This document shows positions 1 to 8,808 of a DNA stretch of 64,000 nucleotides, piece by piece (the stretch's first letter is position 1; each line of letters opens with the position of its first letter). This DNA is from Rhodoferax bucti. GTDB lineage: Bacteria > Pseudomonadota > Gammaproteobacteria > Burkholderiales > Burkholderiaceae_C. Below the pieces are notes generated by a model that saw nothing but the letters and a program-made list of their open reading frames with translations, had not been told where the DNA came from and ran no database searches. The DNA is taken from contig NZ_VAHD01000002.1 in assembly GCF_005876985.1 (NCBI RefSeq), positions 310,001 to 374,000 on the forward strand, written 5' to 3'. Position numbers and translations under genes: made by a program.

Positions 1-38
1 CATACGCATTAGCATATGGGTCCAATTGAACGCTGTGT

Positions 39-971
39 ATGAGAGACCAATCCCTTTTCGACAAGATAGACCTTCATTTGATCAGGGTCCTTCATACCGT
101 GTTAACCGAGCGCAGCGTTTCGAAAGCCGCCATCCGTCTGGGCATGCACCAGCCGGCGGTCAGCGCATCGCTCAAACGCTTGCGGGACTTTGCCGGCGAC
201 CCCTTGTTGGTGCGCTCCGGCTCCGGCATGGTGCCCACTGAGACGGCGCTGCGCATGCTCGAGCCCAGTGCCAGCATATTGCGTGCCGCGGAGATGTTGT
301 TCTCTGACGCGCGGGGCTTTGAGCCTGCGGCGGCGCGCAACACCTTTCGCTTGGCGGCCAGTGATTACCTCGACCCCTTGTTTCTGCCCCGACTGGTGGC
401 GCAGATCAAGGAGCAGGCCCCTTTTGCCGAGATTGAAATCCACCCCCTGAGCGGCGCGGCGGACTACCGCACCCAACTCGCCCAGGGCGATATTGATGTG
501 GTCATTGGCAACTGGCCGCAGCCGCCGGATGATTTGCACCTGGGCCGCCTGTTTGGCGATGAGGTGGTGTGTCTGGTGTCCAACAAGCACCCCGCCGTGC
601 GTCGCGGCTGGGACCAGACCCAGTGGCTGGAGGCCGAGCACATTGCGCCGGGCGCTACCCATCCCGGCGCCAAAGGCGTGATTGACGACCACCTCACCCG
701 CTTGGGGCTTCAGCGGCATATCGTGGCCCGTTGCCCGCATTTCAGCCTGATTCCGGGCATGGTGGCATCAACCTTGCTGGTGTTGACTACCGGCCGTCAG
801 TACTGTGAACGTTTTGTGGACACACTGCCGGTCACAATATTGCCTTGCCCTGTGGAGTTTCCCCGCATGATGTACTACCAGCTCTGGCATGCCCGCACCC
901 ACACCAGTGCTTCCAATAAGTGGCTGCGTGAGCGCATCAAATCGGTGGCCGCAGAGCTCCGAAAAGAATAA
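39..971 (+). CDS. LysR family transcriptional regulator
   Basis: A 310-residue LysR-type regulator. The N-terminal winged helix-turn-helix covers about residues 8-68 and shows the family signature around RSVSKAAIRLGMHQPAVSASL, followed by an effector-binding domain to the C-terminus. It lies 22 bp upstream of a BMP-type ABC importer on the same strand, so it may be co-transcribed with the importer and may control it; that is inference. LysR genes are usually divergent from their targets, so the co-directional layout is slightly unusual. The effector is unknown. Its own promoter is mostly outside the window, as only 38 bases precede the ATG. Confidence 0.9.
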   Translation: MRDQSLFDKIDLHLIRVLHTVLTERSVSKAAIRLGMHQPAVSASLKRLRDFAGDPLLVRSGSGMVPTETALRMLEPSASILRAAEMLFSDARGFEPAAARNTFRLAASDYLDPLFLPRLVAQIKEQAPFAEIEIHPLSGAADYRTQLAQGDIDVVIGNWPQPPDDLHLGRLFGDEVVCLVSNKHPAVRRGWDQTQWLEAEHIAPGATHPGAKGVIDDHLTRLGLQRHIVARCPHFSLIPGMVASTLLVLTTGRQYCERFVDTLPVTILPCPVEFPRMMYYQLWHARTHTSASNKWLRERIKSVAAELRKE

Positions 972-993
972 TTAAAGAAGACAACACGCCTGT

Positions 994-2562
994 ATGGAAT
1001 CCACTTCGCCTCCGACTGCCGTGCCGCGGCTGCAACTCACCGGCATCACCAAGGCCTACCCCGGCGTGATCGCCAACAGCGAGGTGTCGCTCACGGTGCT
1101 GCCCGGCCAGACCCATGCCGTGCTGGGCGAAAACGGTGCCGGCAAGTCTACCTTGATGAAGATCATTTATGGATCCATCAAGCCCGATGCCGGCCAGGTG
1201 CTGTTCAACGGCAAGCCCGCCAATATCCGCAACCCCAAAGAGGCGCGGGCCTTGGGCATCAGCATGGTGTTCCAGCACTTCAACCTGTTTGACACCATCA
1301 CCGTGGCGGAGAACGTGTGGCTGGGTCTGGACAAGGCGCAAAGCCTGGAGCAGGTCACCGCCAGCATCACCGCCAAGGCGGCCGAATACGGTCTGGACAT
1401 CGACCCCAGCCGCCCGGTGCACACCCTGAGCGTTGGCGAGATGCAGCGGGTGGAAATCATCCGTGCCTTGCTGACCAACCCGCAGCTGCTGATTCTGGAC
1501 GAACCCACCTCGGTGTTGACGCCGCAGGCGGTCGAGAAGCTGTTTGTGGTGCTCAAAAAGCTGGCCTCAGAGGGCTGCAGTATTTTGTATATCTCGCACA
1601 AATTGCACGAGATCCGTGAGTTGTGCAATGCCTGCACCGTGCTGCGCGGCGGCAAAGTCACCGGCGTGTGCAACCCGGCAGAAGAGTCCAACGCATCGCT
1701 GTCCCGCTTGATGATCGGCGCGGAGCCGCCGCAGCTGGAGCATCGCCCGCAGCAAGCAGGCTCCCCGGTGCTCACCGTGAAAAACCTGAGCCTGGCTCGC
1801 GAAGACCAGTTCGGCGTCGACCTGAATGGCATTTCGCTCACGGTGCATGCCGGCGAGGTGGTGGGCATTGCCGGTGTCTCTGGCAACGGCCAAAAGGAAT
1901 TGCTGTATGCCTTGTCGGGTGAAGACGTGCGGGCGCCCAAGGGCAGTGTCAGCATGGGGAAAACCGATGCGTCTGCCCTGCACCCTGGTGCGCGGCGCAA
2001 GCTGGGCCTGCACTTTGTGCCCGAAGAGCGTCTGGGCCGCGGTGCGGTACCTACGCTGAGTCTGGCCCAAAACATGTTGTTGACCCGCACGGAGTCCATT
2101 TCTGCGCCCAAGTTCGCGGGTGGCTGGATTCGGGTGCGCCAGCTGGAAGACCATGCGGCGCGCATCATCAAGGCTTTCAACGTCAAAGCCAATGGCCCGG
2201 GTGCGGCGGCGCGTTCGCTGTCCGGCGGCAATTTGCAGAAGTTCATCGTGGGCCGCGAGATCGATGCAGCGCCCAAGCTGTTCATCGTGTCCCAGCCCAC
2301 CTGGGGCGTAGATGTGGGGGCGGCCGCGCAGATTCGCGGCGAAATTCTGGCCCTGCGGGATGCCGGCTGCGCTGTGCTGGTGGTGAGCGAAGAGCTGGAC
2401 GAATTGTTCGAGGTGAGCGACCGCCTGCACGTGATTGCACGTGGCAGTTTGTCGCCCTCTGTACCGGTGGCGGAGGCCACGGTAGAAAAGATCGGGGAAT
2501 GGATGAGCGGATTGTGGGAAGGTTCCGGCGTGGCCGCAGCAGCAGAGGTGGCCCATGGCTAA
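994..2562 (+). CDS. ABC transporter ATP-binding protein, BMP/nucleoside importer type (two fused ATPase domains)
   Basis: A 522-residue protein with two ABC ATPase domains in tandem, as in RbsA/YufO proteins. Domain 1 has Walker A GENGAGKST at residues 45-53, the signature LSVGE near 150 and Walker B LLILDEPTS. Domain 2 (from about 260) has a degenerate Walker A (GVSGNGQKE), signature LSGGNLQKF and a Walker B in which the catalytic region reads VSQPTWG, typical of the inactive second site in this family. It energises the two permeases that follow. It overlaps the next gene by 8 bases. Together with the downstream lipoprotein it makes a complete importer, probably for purines or nucleosides. 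Confidence 0.93.
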   Translation: MESTSPPTAVPRLQLTGITKAYPGVIANSEVSLTVLPGQTHAVLGENGAGKSTLMKIIYGSIKPDAGQVLFNGKPANIRNPKEARALGISMVFQHFNLFDTITVAENVWLGLDKAQSLEQVTASITAKAAEYGLDIDPSRPVHTLSVGEMQRVEIIRALLTNPQLLILDEPTSVLTPQAVEKLFVVLKKLASEGCSILYISHKLHEIRELCNACTVLRGGKVTGVCNPAEESNASLSRLMIGAEPPQLEHRPQQAGSPVLTVKNLSLAREDQFGVDLNGISLTVHAGEVVGIAGVSGNGQKELLYALSGEDVRAPKGSVSMGKTDASALHPGARRKLGLHFVPEERLGRGAVPTLSLAQNMLLTRTESISAPKFAGGWIRVRQLEDHAARIIKAFNVKANGPGAAARSLSGGNLQKFIVGREIDAAPKLFIVSQPTWGVDVGAAAQIRGEILALRDAGCAVLVVSEELDELFEVSDRLHVIARGSLSPSVPVAEATVEKIGEWMSGLWEGSGVAAAAEVAHG

Positions 2563-3640
2563 GACCGGATTGAAACTCGAAGCCCGCCCCCAGCCATCCA
2601 AGGCCTGGGGCTACGGCTCGCCGCTGTTGGCTTTGCTGGTGACGGTGCTTATCGGCATTGCCCTGTTCCTCGCTTTGGGCAAAGACCCGGTGCGGGGCCT
2701 GTTGGTGTTCTTCTGGGAGCCCATCAAGAGCGGCTATGCCTTGGGTGAGCTGGTGGTCAAGGCCACGCCCTTGCTGGTGATAGCTTTGGGGTTGGCGGTG
2801 TGTTTCCGCTCGAATGTGTGGAACATCGGTGCCGAGGGCCAGTACATCATCGGCGCGATTGCGGCCAGTGGTGTGGCGCTGCTGGCAGAAAAAACTACCG
2901 GGGGCTGGATCGTGGTGCCCATTGTGCTGGCGGGTATTGCCGGTGGCATGGTGTGGGCCGGGCTCACAGCGTTTTTGCGTGACAAGTTCAACGCCAATGA
3001 AATTCTGGTGAGTCTGATGCTGGTGTATGTTGCGGTGCAGGTGCTGGGTTACCTGGTTTACGGCCCGTGGAAAGACCCCTTGGGTTACAACTTTCCCCAA
3101 ACCAAGACTTTTGAAGCGGCGACCCGCATTCCGCGCCTGTTCCAGGGCTCGCGCATGAGTATTGGCGTGGTGCTGGCACTGGTGGGCGTGGCCGGGGTGT
3201 GGATTTTCTTGTTCCGCACCCGCGCCGGGTTTGCGCAGCAGGTGGGGGGGCTGGCCCCTGCGGCTGCGCGCTACGCAGGGTTTTCTTCCCGCAAGGCATT
3301 GTGGACGGCCTTGCTGGTGTCCGGCGGCATGGCGGGCTTGGCCGGTGCGTTGGAGGTGGCTGGCCCCATCGGCCAGCTCACGCCGTATGTGCCAGCGGGC
3401 TATGGTTTTGCCGCCATCATCGTGGCCTATGTGGGGCGGCTGCATCCCGTGGGCATGTTGTTTTCGGCCTTGCTTATGAGCATGTTTTACATCGGTGGCG
3501 AGCTGGCGCAATCGCGTTTGGGCTTGCCCAAGTCCTTGACCGGGGTGTTCCAGGGCTTGCTGTTGTTCAGTTTGTTGGCCTGCGACACCTTGGTGAATTA
3601 CCGCCTGAAATGGGTGTCTGCTGCGGGAGGTAAAAAATAA
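2555..3640 (+). CDS. ABC transporter permease 1 (BMP/nucleoside importer)
   Basis: A 361-residue polytopic inner-membrane protein of the branched-chain-type permease family (BPD_transp_2), about nine to ten hydrophobic segments, with the conserved stretch NIGAEGQYIIGA near residue 90 shared by YufP-like permeases. It is the larger of two permeases forming the channel of the importer. The start overlaps the ATPase gene by 8 bases and the stop codon overlaps the ATG of the next permease (TAATG), which indicates translational coupling within one operon. Confidence 0.92.
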   Translation: MAKTGLKLEARPQPSKAWGYGSPLLALLVTVLIGIALFLALGKDPVRGLLVFFWEPIKSGYALGELVVKATPLLVIALGLAVCFRSNVWNIGAEGQYIIGAIAASGVALLAEKTTGGWIVVPIVLAGIAGGMVWAGLTAFLRDKFNANEILVSLMLVYVAVQVLGYLVYGPWKDPLGYNFPQTKTFEAATRIPRLFQGSRMSIGVVLALVGVAGVWIFLFRTRAGFAQQVGGLAPAAARYAGFSSRKALWTALLVSGGMAGLAGALEVAGPIGQLTPYVPAGYGFAAIIVAYVGRLHPVGMLFSALLMSMFYIGGELAQSRLGLPKSLTGVFQGLLLFSLLACDTLVNYRLKWVSAAGGKK

Positions 3641-4560
3641 TGGATGCATACGCACTGCTGATTGCAGCCACCTTGAATGCCGGCACGGTGCTGGCGATTG
3701 CATCGCTGGGGCTGCTCATCAATGAGAAGGCCGGTATCGTCAACCTCGGTGCCGAGGGCATGATGCTCTGTGCCGCCATTGCCGGGTTTGCGGCCGTGGT
3801 GCACACCGGCAGCGATGTGGCGGGCTTTGTGGCCGGTATTGCCGCCGGCGCAGTGATGGCCGCCATCTTTGGCGTGCTCGTCATCTGGCTCAACACCAAC
3901 CAGTACGCCACCGGCTTGGCTCTGAGTTTGTTTGGCGGTGGCTTTTCCGCTTTCGCCGGCATTTCGTATGTGCAAGAGAAGATGCCCGAGCGCCCCAGTT
4001 TTGCGGTGCCGGGCTTGTCCGACATTCCGTTTATCGGCTCGGCTTTCTTCAAACACCACCCCATGGTGTACCTCACGGTGCTGTTTGCGCTGGCCCTGAT
4101 TTGGTTTTTGTACCGCACGCGTGCGGGCCTGATCTTGCGCAGCGTGGGCGAGAGCCCCGAGTCGGCCCATGCGCTGGGTTACCCGGTGCGCGGCATCCGC
4201 CTGATGGCGGTGGTGGCCGGGGGCGCCCTGTGCGGATTGGCCGGGGCTTATATTTCGGTGGTCTACACGCCCCTGTGGGTGGAGGGCATGGTGGCCGGCA
4301 AGGGCTGGATTGCGCTGGCGCTCACCACCTTCGCAACCTGGCGCCCGGCACGGGTGTTGCTTGGGGCTTACCTGTTTGGTGGGGTGACCATGTTGCAGTT
4401 TCATTTGCAGGGCATCGGAGTGGAAGTGCCCAGCCAGTTCTTGACCATGTTGCCCTATCTTGCGACCATAGTGGTCTTGGCGCTGATTTCCCGTAATCCC
4501 CGTTGGATCCGGATCAATATGCCTGCCTCCATTGGCAAGCCGTTTTATCCGGGCTCTTGA
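3640..4560 (+). CDS. ABC transporter permease 2 (BMP/nucleoside importer)
   Basis: A 306-residue membrane protein of the same family as its upstream neighbour, with the related motif NLGAEGMMLCAA near residue 40. This is the YufQ-like second permease. The ATG shares a base with the upstream stop codon and is preceded by GGGAGG at 3625-3630, a good ribosome-binding site. It ends 47 bp before the substrate-binding lipoprotein gene. Two dissimilar permeases are the rule for importers that use BMP-type binding proteins. Confidence 0.92.
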   Translation: MDAYALLIAATLNAGTVLAIASLGLLINEKAGIVNLGAEGMMLCAAIAGFAAVVHTGSDVAGFVAGIAAGAVMAAIFGVLVIWLNTNQYATGLALSLFGGGFSAFAGISYVQEKMPERPSFAVPGLSDIPFIGSAFFKHHPMVYLTVLFALALIWFLYRTRAGLILRSVGESPESAHALGYPVRGIRLMAVVAGGALCGLAGAYISVVYTPLWVEGMVAGKGWIALALTTFATWRPARVLLGAYLFGGVTMLQFHLQGIGVEVPSQFLTMLPYLATIVVLALISRNPRWIRINMPASIGKPFYPGS

Positions 4561-4607
4561 GTTTGATGTTTTCGTTTCCAACCCTCGTTTTTTTATAAGG
4601 AAGTGAC

Positions 4608-5765
4608 ATGACAGATTTGCAAAAACGTTCTTTGCTGAAAGCCGCCGCTTTGACGGCTGTGGCCAGCGCAGCCCTGGTGGGTTGTGGCAAAAAAGAAGAA
4701 CCGGCTCCCGCACCTGCACCGGCTCCCGCAGCCTCTGCACCCGCACCCAAGCCTGAACCTTTGAAGATTGCCTTTGCCTATGTAGGCCCTGTGGGTGATG
4801 GCGGCTGGACCTTTGCGCACGACAACGGCCGCAAAGCCCTGGAAGCCGAATTCGGCGACAAGATCGTCACCAAGTTCGTCGAAAACGTGCCTGAGTCTGC
4901 CGACGCAGAGCGCGTGCTGCGCGAATTGGCGACCGACGGCAACAAGCTGATTTTCGGCACCACTTTCGGCTACATGGAGCCCATCCAAAAGGTGGCCCCT
5001 GACTTCAAGGACGTGAAGTTCGAGCACGCCACCGGCTACAAGCAAGGCGACAACATCCGCACCTACGACAGCCGTACCTACGAAGGTGCGTACATGGCGG
5101 GCGTGATCGCCGGCAAGATGACCAAGACCAACACGCTGGGCGTGGTGGCTTCCATCCCAATTCCCGAAGTGATCCGCAACATCAACAGCTTCACCTTGGG
5201 CGCCCAAAGCAGCAACCCCAAGATCAAGACCAAAGTGGTTTGGGTGAATGGTTGGTTTGACCCACCAAAGGAAACCGAAGCGGCTACCTCCCTGATCAAC
5301 GGTGGTGCTGACGTTCTGTTCCAGAACACCGATTCGCCTGCCGTGTTGAAGACCGCTGAAGCCAAGGGCAAGCGCGCCTTCGGTTGGGATTCCGACATGA
5401 CCGCCTACGGCCCCAAGGCCCACTTGGCATCCAGCATCATCAACTGGGGTCCTTACTACATCCAGGCCACCAAGGCCGCCTTGGATGGCAGCTGGAAGGG
5501 TGGTACTGGTTCCTGGTTGGGCGTGAAGGACGGAGCGATTGACATCGTGTCCATCGCGGAAGACGTGCCTGCCGAAACCAAGGCCAAGATCGACGAAGTC
5601 AAGGCCGGCCTGAAAGACGGCTCCTTCGCCATCTGGAAAGGTCCTCTGAAGGACAACGCCGGCAAGGAAGTGTTGAAAGACGGCGAGACTGCGGACGACA
5701 AGTTCCTGTCCGGCGTGAACTTCTTCGTCAAGGGCGTCGAAGGCAAGGTCCCCGGCGCCAAGTAA
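4608..5765 (+). CDS. BMP family ABC transporter substrate-binding lipoprotein
   Basis: A 385-residue lipoprotein. The N-terminus has a signal peptide ending in the lipobox LVGC (Cys26), then an Ala-Pro-rich linker to about residue 48, then a BMP/PnrA-type periplasmic binding domain beginning KIAFAYVGPVGDGGWT. PnrA-like proteins bind purine nucleosides, and this copy sits next to adenine/adenosine and guanine deaminase genes, which supports a purine or nucleoside ligand; the exact ligand cannot be read from sequence. Ribosome-binding site AAGGAAG lies 6 bases before the ATG. A strong intrinsic terminator follows, closing the transport operon. Confidence 0.93.
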   Translation: MTDLQKRSLLKAAALTAVASAALVGCGKKEEPAPAPAPAPAASAPAPKPEPLKIAFAYVGPVGDGGWTFAHDNGRKALEAEFGDKIVTKFVENVPESADAERVLRELATDGNKLIFGTTFGYMEPIQKVAPDFKDVKFEHATGYKQGDNIRTYDSRTYEGAYMAGVIAGKMTKTNTLGVVASIPIPEVIRNINSFTLGAQSSNPKIKTKVVWVNGWFDPPKETEAATSLINGGADVLFQNTDSPAVLKTAEAKGKRAFGWDSDMTAYGPKAHLASSIINWGPYYIQATKAALDGSWKGGTGSWLGVKDGAIDIVSIAEDVPAETKAKIDEVKAGLKDGSFAIWKGPLKDNAGKEVLKDGETADDKFLSGVNFFVKGVEGKVPGAK

Positions 5766-5785
5766 TTGGTGAGGGTATGAATCAA

Positions 5786-5810
5786 GGGCCGCCTGGTGCG
5801 GCCCTTTTTT
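5786..5810 (+). terminator. Rho-independent terminator after the BMP importer operon
   Basis: A perfect 7-bp stem, GGGCCGC (5786-5792) and GCGGCCC (5798-5804), with a 5-base loop and six T residues. Because it ends the operon, the next gene is better started at the ATG at 5828 than at an in-frame ATG at 5777 that lies upstream of the hairpin. Confidence 0.9.
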
Positions 5811-5827
5811 GTTCGTGTCATGGGGCC

Positions 5828-6835
5828 ATGGGCCTGTTGGATGAAAGCAAAGCCTTGAAAGAACAATCTCTTTGGCATCCGGTGGCTGCCAGTGCGGCGC
5901 TCACTGCAGTCCCCGTAGCGGTCGTGCTCTTGGAGCAAGAGCTGGTGCTCTGGCGGGATGCGGCGGGTAGGGCCCATGCATGGGTAGACCAGTGCCCGCA
6001 CCGGGGTGCCAAGCTGTCTTTGGGTCGGGTGTGTGAGGGCCGCTTGGAGTGCCCGTACCATGGCTGGCAGTTCTCGGCTGCGGGCCAATGCGTGCATGTG
6101 CCCGCATTGCCAGGCTTTGTGCCGCCTGCCAGCCATGCCGTGCGCACCTTTGGGGTGGAAGAGCGCTACGGCTTGGTGTGGGTGCAGTTGATGCCGGATG
6201 CGGCTGTGCCACTGCCGGCGTTTGCCGCAGAGGCTGATGCCCAGTTGCGCAAAGTGCTGTGCGGGCCTTACGACGTGGCCACCAGTGCGCCGCGCATTGT
6301 TGAAAACTTTTTGGACATGGCCCACTTCGGTTTTGTCCACGAAGGCTGGCTGGGCATGCGCGAAGCGACCGCGATTGACGACTACCAGGTCGAGCCCACC
6401 CCCACCGGCCTGCTGGCCACCCAATGCCTTGCCTGGCAGCCGCAAAGCAATGTGCACTCCACTGCGCCTGCGCAGGTGGAATACACCTATGAAGTCGTCG
6501 CGCCTTATACCGCTGTGTTGACCAAGGTGCCGGATACCGCCAGTGTGGCGCTGCAAGGCTTTCGTGAATCTATTGCACTGTTTATCTGCCCGGTGACGCC
6601 GGAGACCAGCCGCGTCTGGTTCCGCCTCGCCATGGCGGACTTTGACTCGCCAGACAGCAAGCTGCAGGACTTTCAACACACCATCTTCATGCAAGACAAG
6701 CCGGTGCTCGAATCCCAGCGCCCGCGTTGTCTGCCGCTCGATGTGCGGGCGGAGGTCCACACGGTGGCAGACAAAGCATCGTCTGCGTACCGCCGCTTTT
6801 TAAAGCAAGAAACAATCACTTTTGGAGTCTGCTGA
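5828..6835 (+). CDS. Rieske [2Fe-2S] ring-hydroxylating oxygenase, alpha-subunit type
   Basis: A 335-residue oxygenase. The Rieske domain has CPHRG and CPYHGW (C-x-H ... C-x2-H) at about residues 56-79. The catalytic domain carries the mononuclear-iron histidines in NFLDMAHFGFVHEG near residue 160. The layout resembles VanA/NdmA and PaO-like oxygenases, which act with a separate reductase; none is encoded nearby. Its stop codon overlaps the ATG of the deaminase gene (TGATG), so the two are co-translated. The start at 5828 was chosen because a terminator lies just upstream. A purine-related substrate, for example a methylated purine, is only an inference from context. Confidence 0.85.
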   Translation: MGLLDESKALKEQSLWHPVAASAALTAVPVAVVLLEQELVLWRDAAGRAHAWVDQCPHRGAKLSLGRVCEGRLECPYHGWQFSAAGQCVHVPALPGFVPPASHAVRTFGVEERYGLVWVQLMPDAAVPLPAFAAEADAQLRKVLCGPYDVATSAPRIVENFLDMAHFGFVHEGWLGMREATAIDDYQVEPTPTGLLATQCLAWQPQSNVHSTAPAQVEYTYEVVAPYTAVLTKVPDTASVALQGFRESIALFICPVTPETSRVWFRLAMADFDSPDSKLQDFQHTIFMQDKPVLESQRPRCLPLDVRAEVHTVADKASSAYRRFLKQETITFGVC

Positions 6836-7884
6836 TGCGCACCCATCCCAACGTACCCACCGTCGCCGCCGATCGCATGCCCGCTCTGTTGCGCGCCATG
6901 CCCAAAGCCGAACTGCACATGCACATCGAAGGCTCGCTGGAGCCGGAGCTCATGTTTGCACTGGCCAAGCGCAACAACGTGCTGCTGCGCTTCCCTAGCG
7001 AGCAGGCGCTGCGCGACGCCTATGTGTTCAACAACCTGCAAGAGTTTTTGGACATCTACCACGAGGGCACCATGGTGCTGAAGACCGAGCAGGACTTCTA
7101 CGACATGACCTGCGCGTATCTGGCCAAAGCCCAGGCCGACAACGTGTTGCACACCGAAATTTTCTTTGACACCCAAACGCACACAGGCCACGGCTTGAGT
7201 GCCGAGACGGTGATCAACGGCCTGTACCGCGCCTGCGCCGATGCACCCGCCAAGTTCGGCATGACCGCCTCGCTGATCTTGTGCTTCTTGCGCCATCTGA
7301 GCGAAGAGGAAGCCTTTGAATGCCTGGAGCAGGCGCTGCCCTTGCGCGACAAAATTGTGGGCATTGGCTTGGCATCCAGCGAAGTCGGGCACCCGCCCGA
7401 GAAGTTTGCCAAGGTCTACGCCCGCGCCCGCGAGTTAGGCTTCCGGCTGGTTGCGCACGCAGGTGAAGAGGCGCCCCCCGCCTACATCTGGAGCGCGCTG
7501 GATGTGCTCAAGGTCGAGCGCATCGACCACGGCGTGCAAGCCATTCACGACGCAGCCCTGATGCAGCGTCTGGCTGCAGACAAGATGCCGCTCACCGTCT
7601 GCCCCTTGTCCAACCTGAAGCTGCGCGTGTTCCCCACACTGGCACAGCACAACATCGGCACCATGCTGGACGCCGGCATCATGGCTACTGTCAATTCCGA
7701 CGACCCGGCGTACTTCGGCGGCTACCTGAACGAAAACTTCGCCCAGACATTTGCCGCCCTGGGCCTGAGCGCCCAGCACGCGTATGCGCTGGCACGCAAC
7801 AGCTTTGACGCCAGCTTTATCGACGCATCCCTGCGCCAGAAGTATGTCCAGCGCTTGGATGATGTGTTTGAAACCTTTCGCTGA
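6835..7884 (+). CDS. Adenine/adenosine deaminase family protein
   Basis: A 349-residue amidohydrolase of the adenosine deaminase family. Zinc and catalytic motifs are visible: AELHMHIEGS (HxH) near residue 24, HAGEE near 205, the RIDHGV motif near 228, and NSDDPAYFGG near 283. The NNLQEFLDIY region and the DPAYFGGYLNENF block fit the adenine deaminase subgroup (like Pseudomonas PA0148) better than classical adenosine deaminase, from memory of those sequences. It would convert adenine to hypoxanthine in purine salvage. The start is the ATG overlapping the oxygenase stop codon; a longer in-frame form starting at 6727 lies inside that gene. Confidence 0.9.
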   Translation: MRTHPNVPTVAADRMPALLRAMPKAELHMHIEGSLEPELMFALAKRNNVLLRFPSEQALRDAYVFNNLQEFLDIYHEGTMVLKTEQDFYDMTCAYLAKAQADNVLHTEIFFDTQTHTGHGLSAETVINGLYRACADAPAKFGMTASLILCFLRHLSEEEAFECLEQALPLRDKIVGIGLASSEVGHPPEKFAKVYARARELGFRLVAHAGEEAPPAYIWSALDVLKVERIDHGVQAIHDAALMQRLAADKMPLTVCPLSNLKLRVFPTLAQHNIGTMLDAGIMATVNSDDPAYFGGYLNENFAQTFAALGLSAQHAYALARNSFDASFIDASLRQKYVQRLDDVFETFR

Positions 7885-7936
7885 GCACCCGCCAAGCACT
7901 CTGGACCGCCGCAGGGCGGCGTTTGAGTACCAAATA

Positions 7937-7986
7937 GGCCTCTAGCGCCCGTTCTTTCTGCGCGGGCAGCTATCAAATAGATAGTA
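7937..7986 (+). repeat. Dispersed palindromic repeat, copy 1 (intergenic)
   Basis: The core reads CTAGCGCCCG...CTGCGCGGGCAGCTAT, related to about ten other copies in this window. It lies between the deaminase gene and the queE leader region. The family consensus on the other strand is roughly ATAGCTGCT-CGCGCATATTCC-GAGCGCTA. Confidence 0.75.
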
Positions 7987-8095
7987 TCTGCGGCGCTGTA
8001 TACCGTTTGTAGGCCCGCACGGTAAAATCCAATCCAATGTCCGCTGCTCCGGCGGGCCTTGCCTTTTGTGTTCCGGAGCCATGTAGAGGACTACC

Positions 8096-8167
8096 ATGTA
8101 CAAAAACCTCGCCGCCACGCCTGTGGCCGCTTGTTGTTTCTCTCTTTCTTTCGCTGTGGCTGCATAA
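8096..8167 (+). CDS. Possible 23-residue leader peptide upstream of queE
   Basis: A 23-codon ORF starting MYKNLAATPVAACC and ending AVAA. It has its own good ribosome-binding site (AGAGGA ending six bases before the ATG) and stops only 5 bases before the queE ATG, while queE itself has no evident ribosome-binding site. Translation of queE may therefore be coupled to this leader. I do not recognise a family. The rest of 7987-8172 holds no other gene that I can support. Confidence 0.4.
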   Translation: MYKNLAATPVAACCFSLSFAVAA

Positions 8168-8172
8168 CTGCC

Positions 8173-8808
8173 ATGGCATACCAAGTCAAAGAAATTTTCT
8201 ACACCTTGCAGGGCGAAGGCTCGCATGCAGGGCGCCCCGCCGTGTTCTGTCGCTTTGCGGGCTGCAACCTGTGGTCCGGTCGGGAGCAAGACCGTGCTAC
8301 CGCTGTCTGTAAGTTTTGCGATACCGACTTTGTGGGCACCGATGGCACGCTGGGCGGTAAGTTCAGCACCGCGCAGGCGCTGGCCGAGCGCATTGCAGCA
8401 CAGTGGCCAGCTGGTGACACGGCCCACCGCTTTGTGGTGATGACCGGCGGCGAGCCGCTGCTGCAGGTGGACACCGCGCTGATCGACGCGCTGCACGCTT
8501 TAGACTTTCAGATCGCGGTGGAAACCAACGGCACGGTGCTGGCGCCCGAAGGCATCGACTGGATTTGCGTGAGCCCCAAAGCCGGCTCACAGTGGATTCA
8601 GCGCCAGGGCCACGAACTCAAACTGGTGTGGCCGCAGGCCGGCATCACTTTGGAAGAGTGCGAGGCCGCAGACTTTAAGCACCGCTACCTGCAGCCCATG
8701 GACAACCCGCAGCGCGCCGCCAACACCGAGACCTGCATCACCCAGTGCATGCAGCGCCCGGCATGGCGCCTCTCCCTGCAAACCCACAAGATCACAGGTA
8801 TCCGATGA
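8173..8808 (+). CDS. queE: 7-carboxy-7-deazaguanine synthase
   Basis: A 211-residue radical SAM enzyme that makes 7-carboxy-7-deazaguanine from carboxytetrahydropterin in the queuosine/preQ0 pathway. The cluster-binding cysteines follow the unusual spacing C-x14-C-x2-C at about residues 31-49 (AGCNLWSG to VCKFCDTDF), as described for the Burkholderia enzyme, rather than C-x3-C-x2-C. The glycine motif MTGGEPLLQ lies near residue 90. The start MAYQVKEIFYTLQGEG was chosen by homology; a longer reading frame from 8059 is not supported. The stop overlaps the queD start (ATGA). Confidence 0.92.
   Translation: MAYQVKEIFYTLQGEGSHAGRPAVFCRFAGCNLWSGREQDRATAVCKFCDTDFVGTDGTLGGKFSTAQALAERIAAQWPAGDTAHRFVVMTGGEPLLQVDTALIDALHALDFQIAVETNGTVLAPEGIDWICVSPKAGSQWIQRQGHELKLVWPQAGITLEECEAADFKHRYLQPMDNPQRAANTETCITQCMQRPAWRLSLQTHKITGIR

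Noticed and set aside
5777-5827. Longer start for the Rieske oxygenase
   Set aside because: The ATG at 5777 lies upstream of the operon terminator hairpin; the ATG at 5828 fits the family.
8040-8172. A preQ1 riboswitch upstream of queE
   Set aside because: GAGG/CCTC pairing and an A-run are present, but the fold does not match the type I or II consensus that I know.
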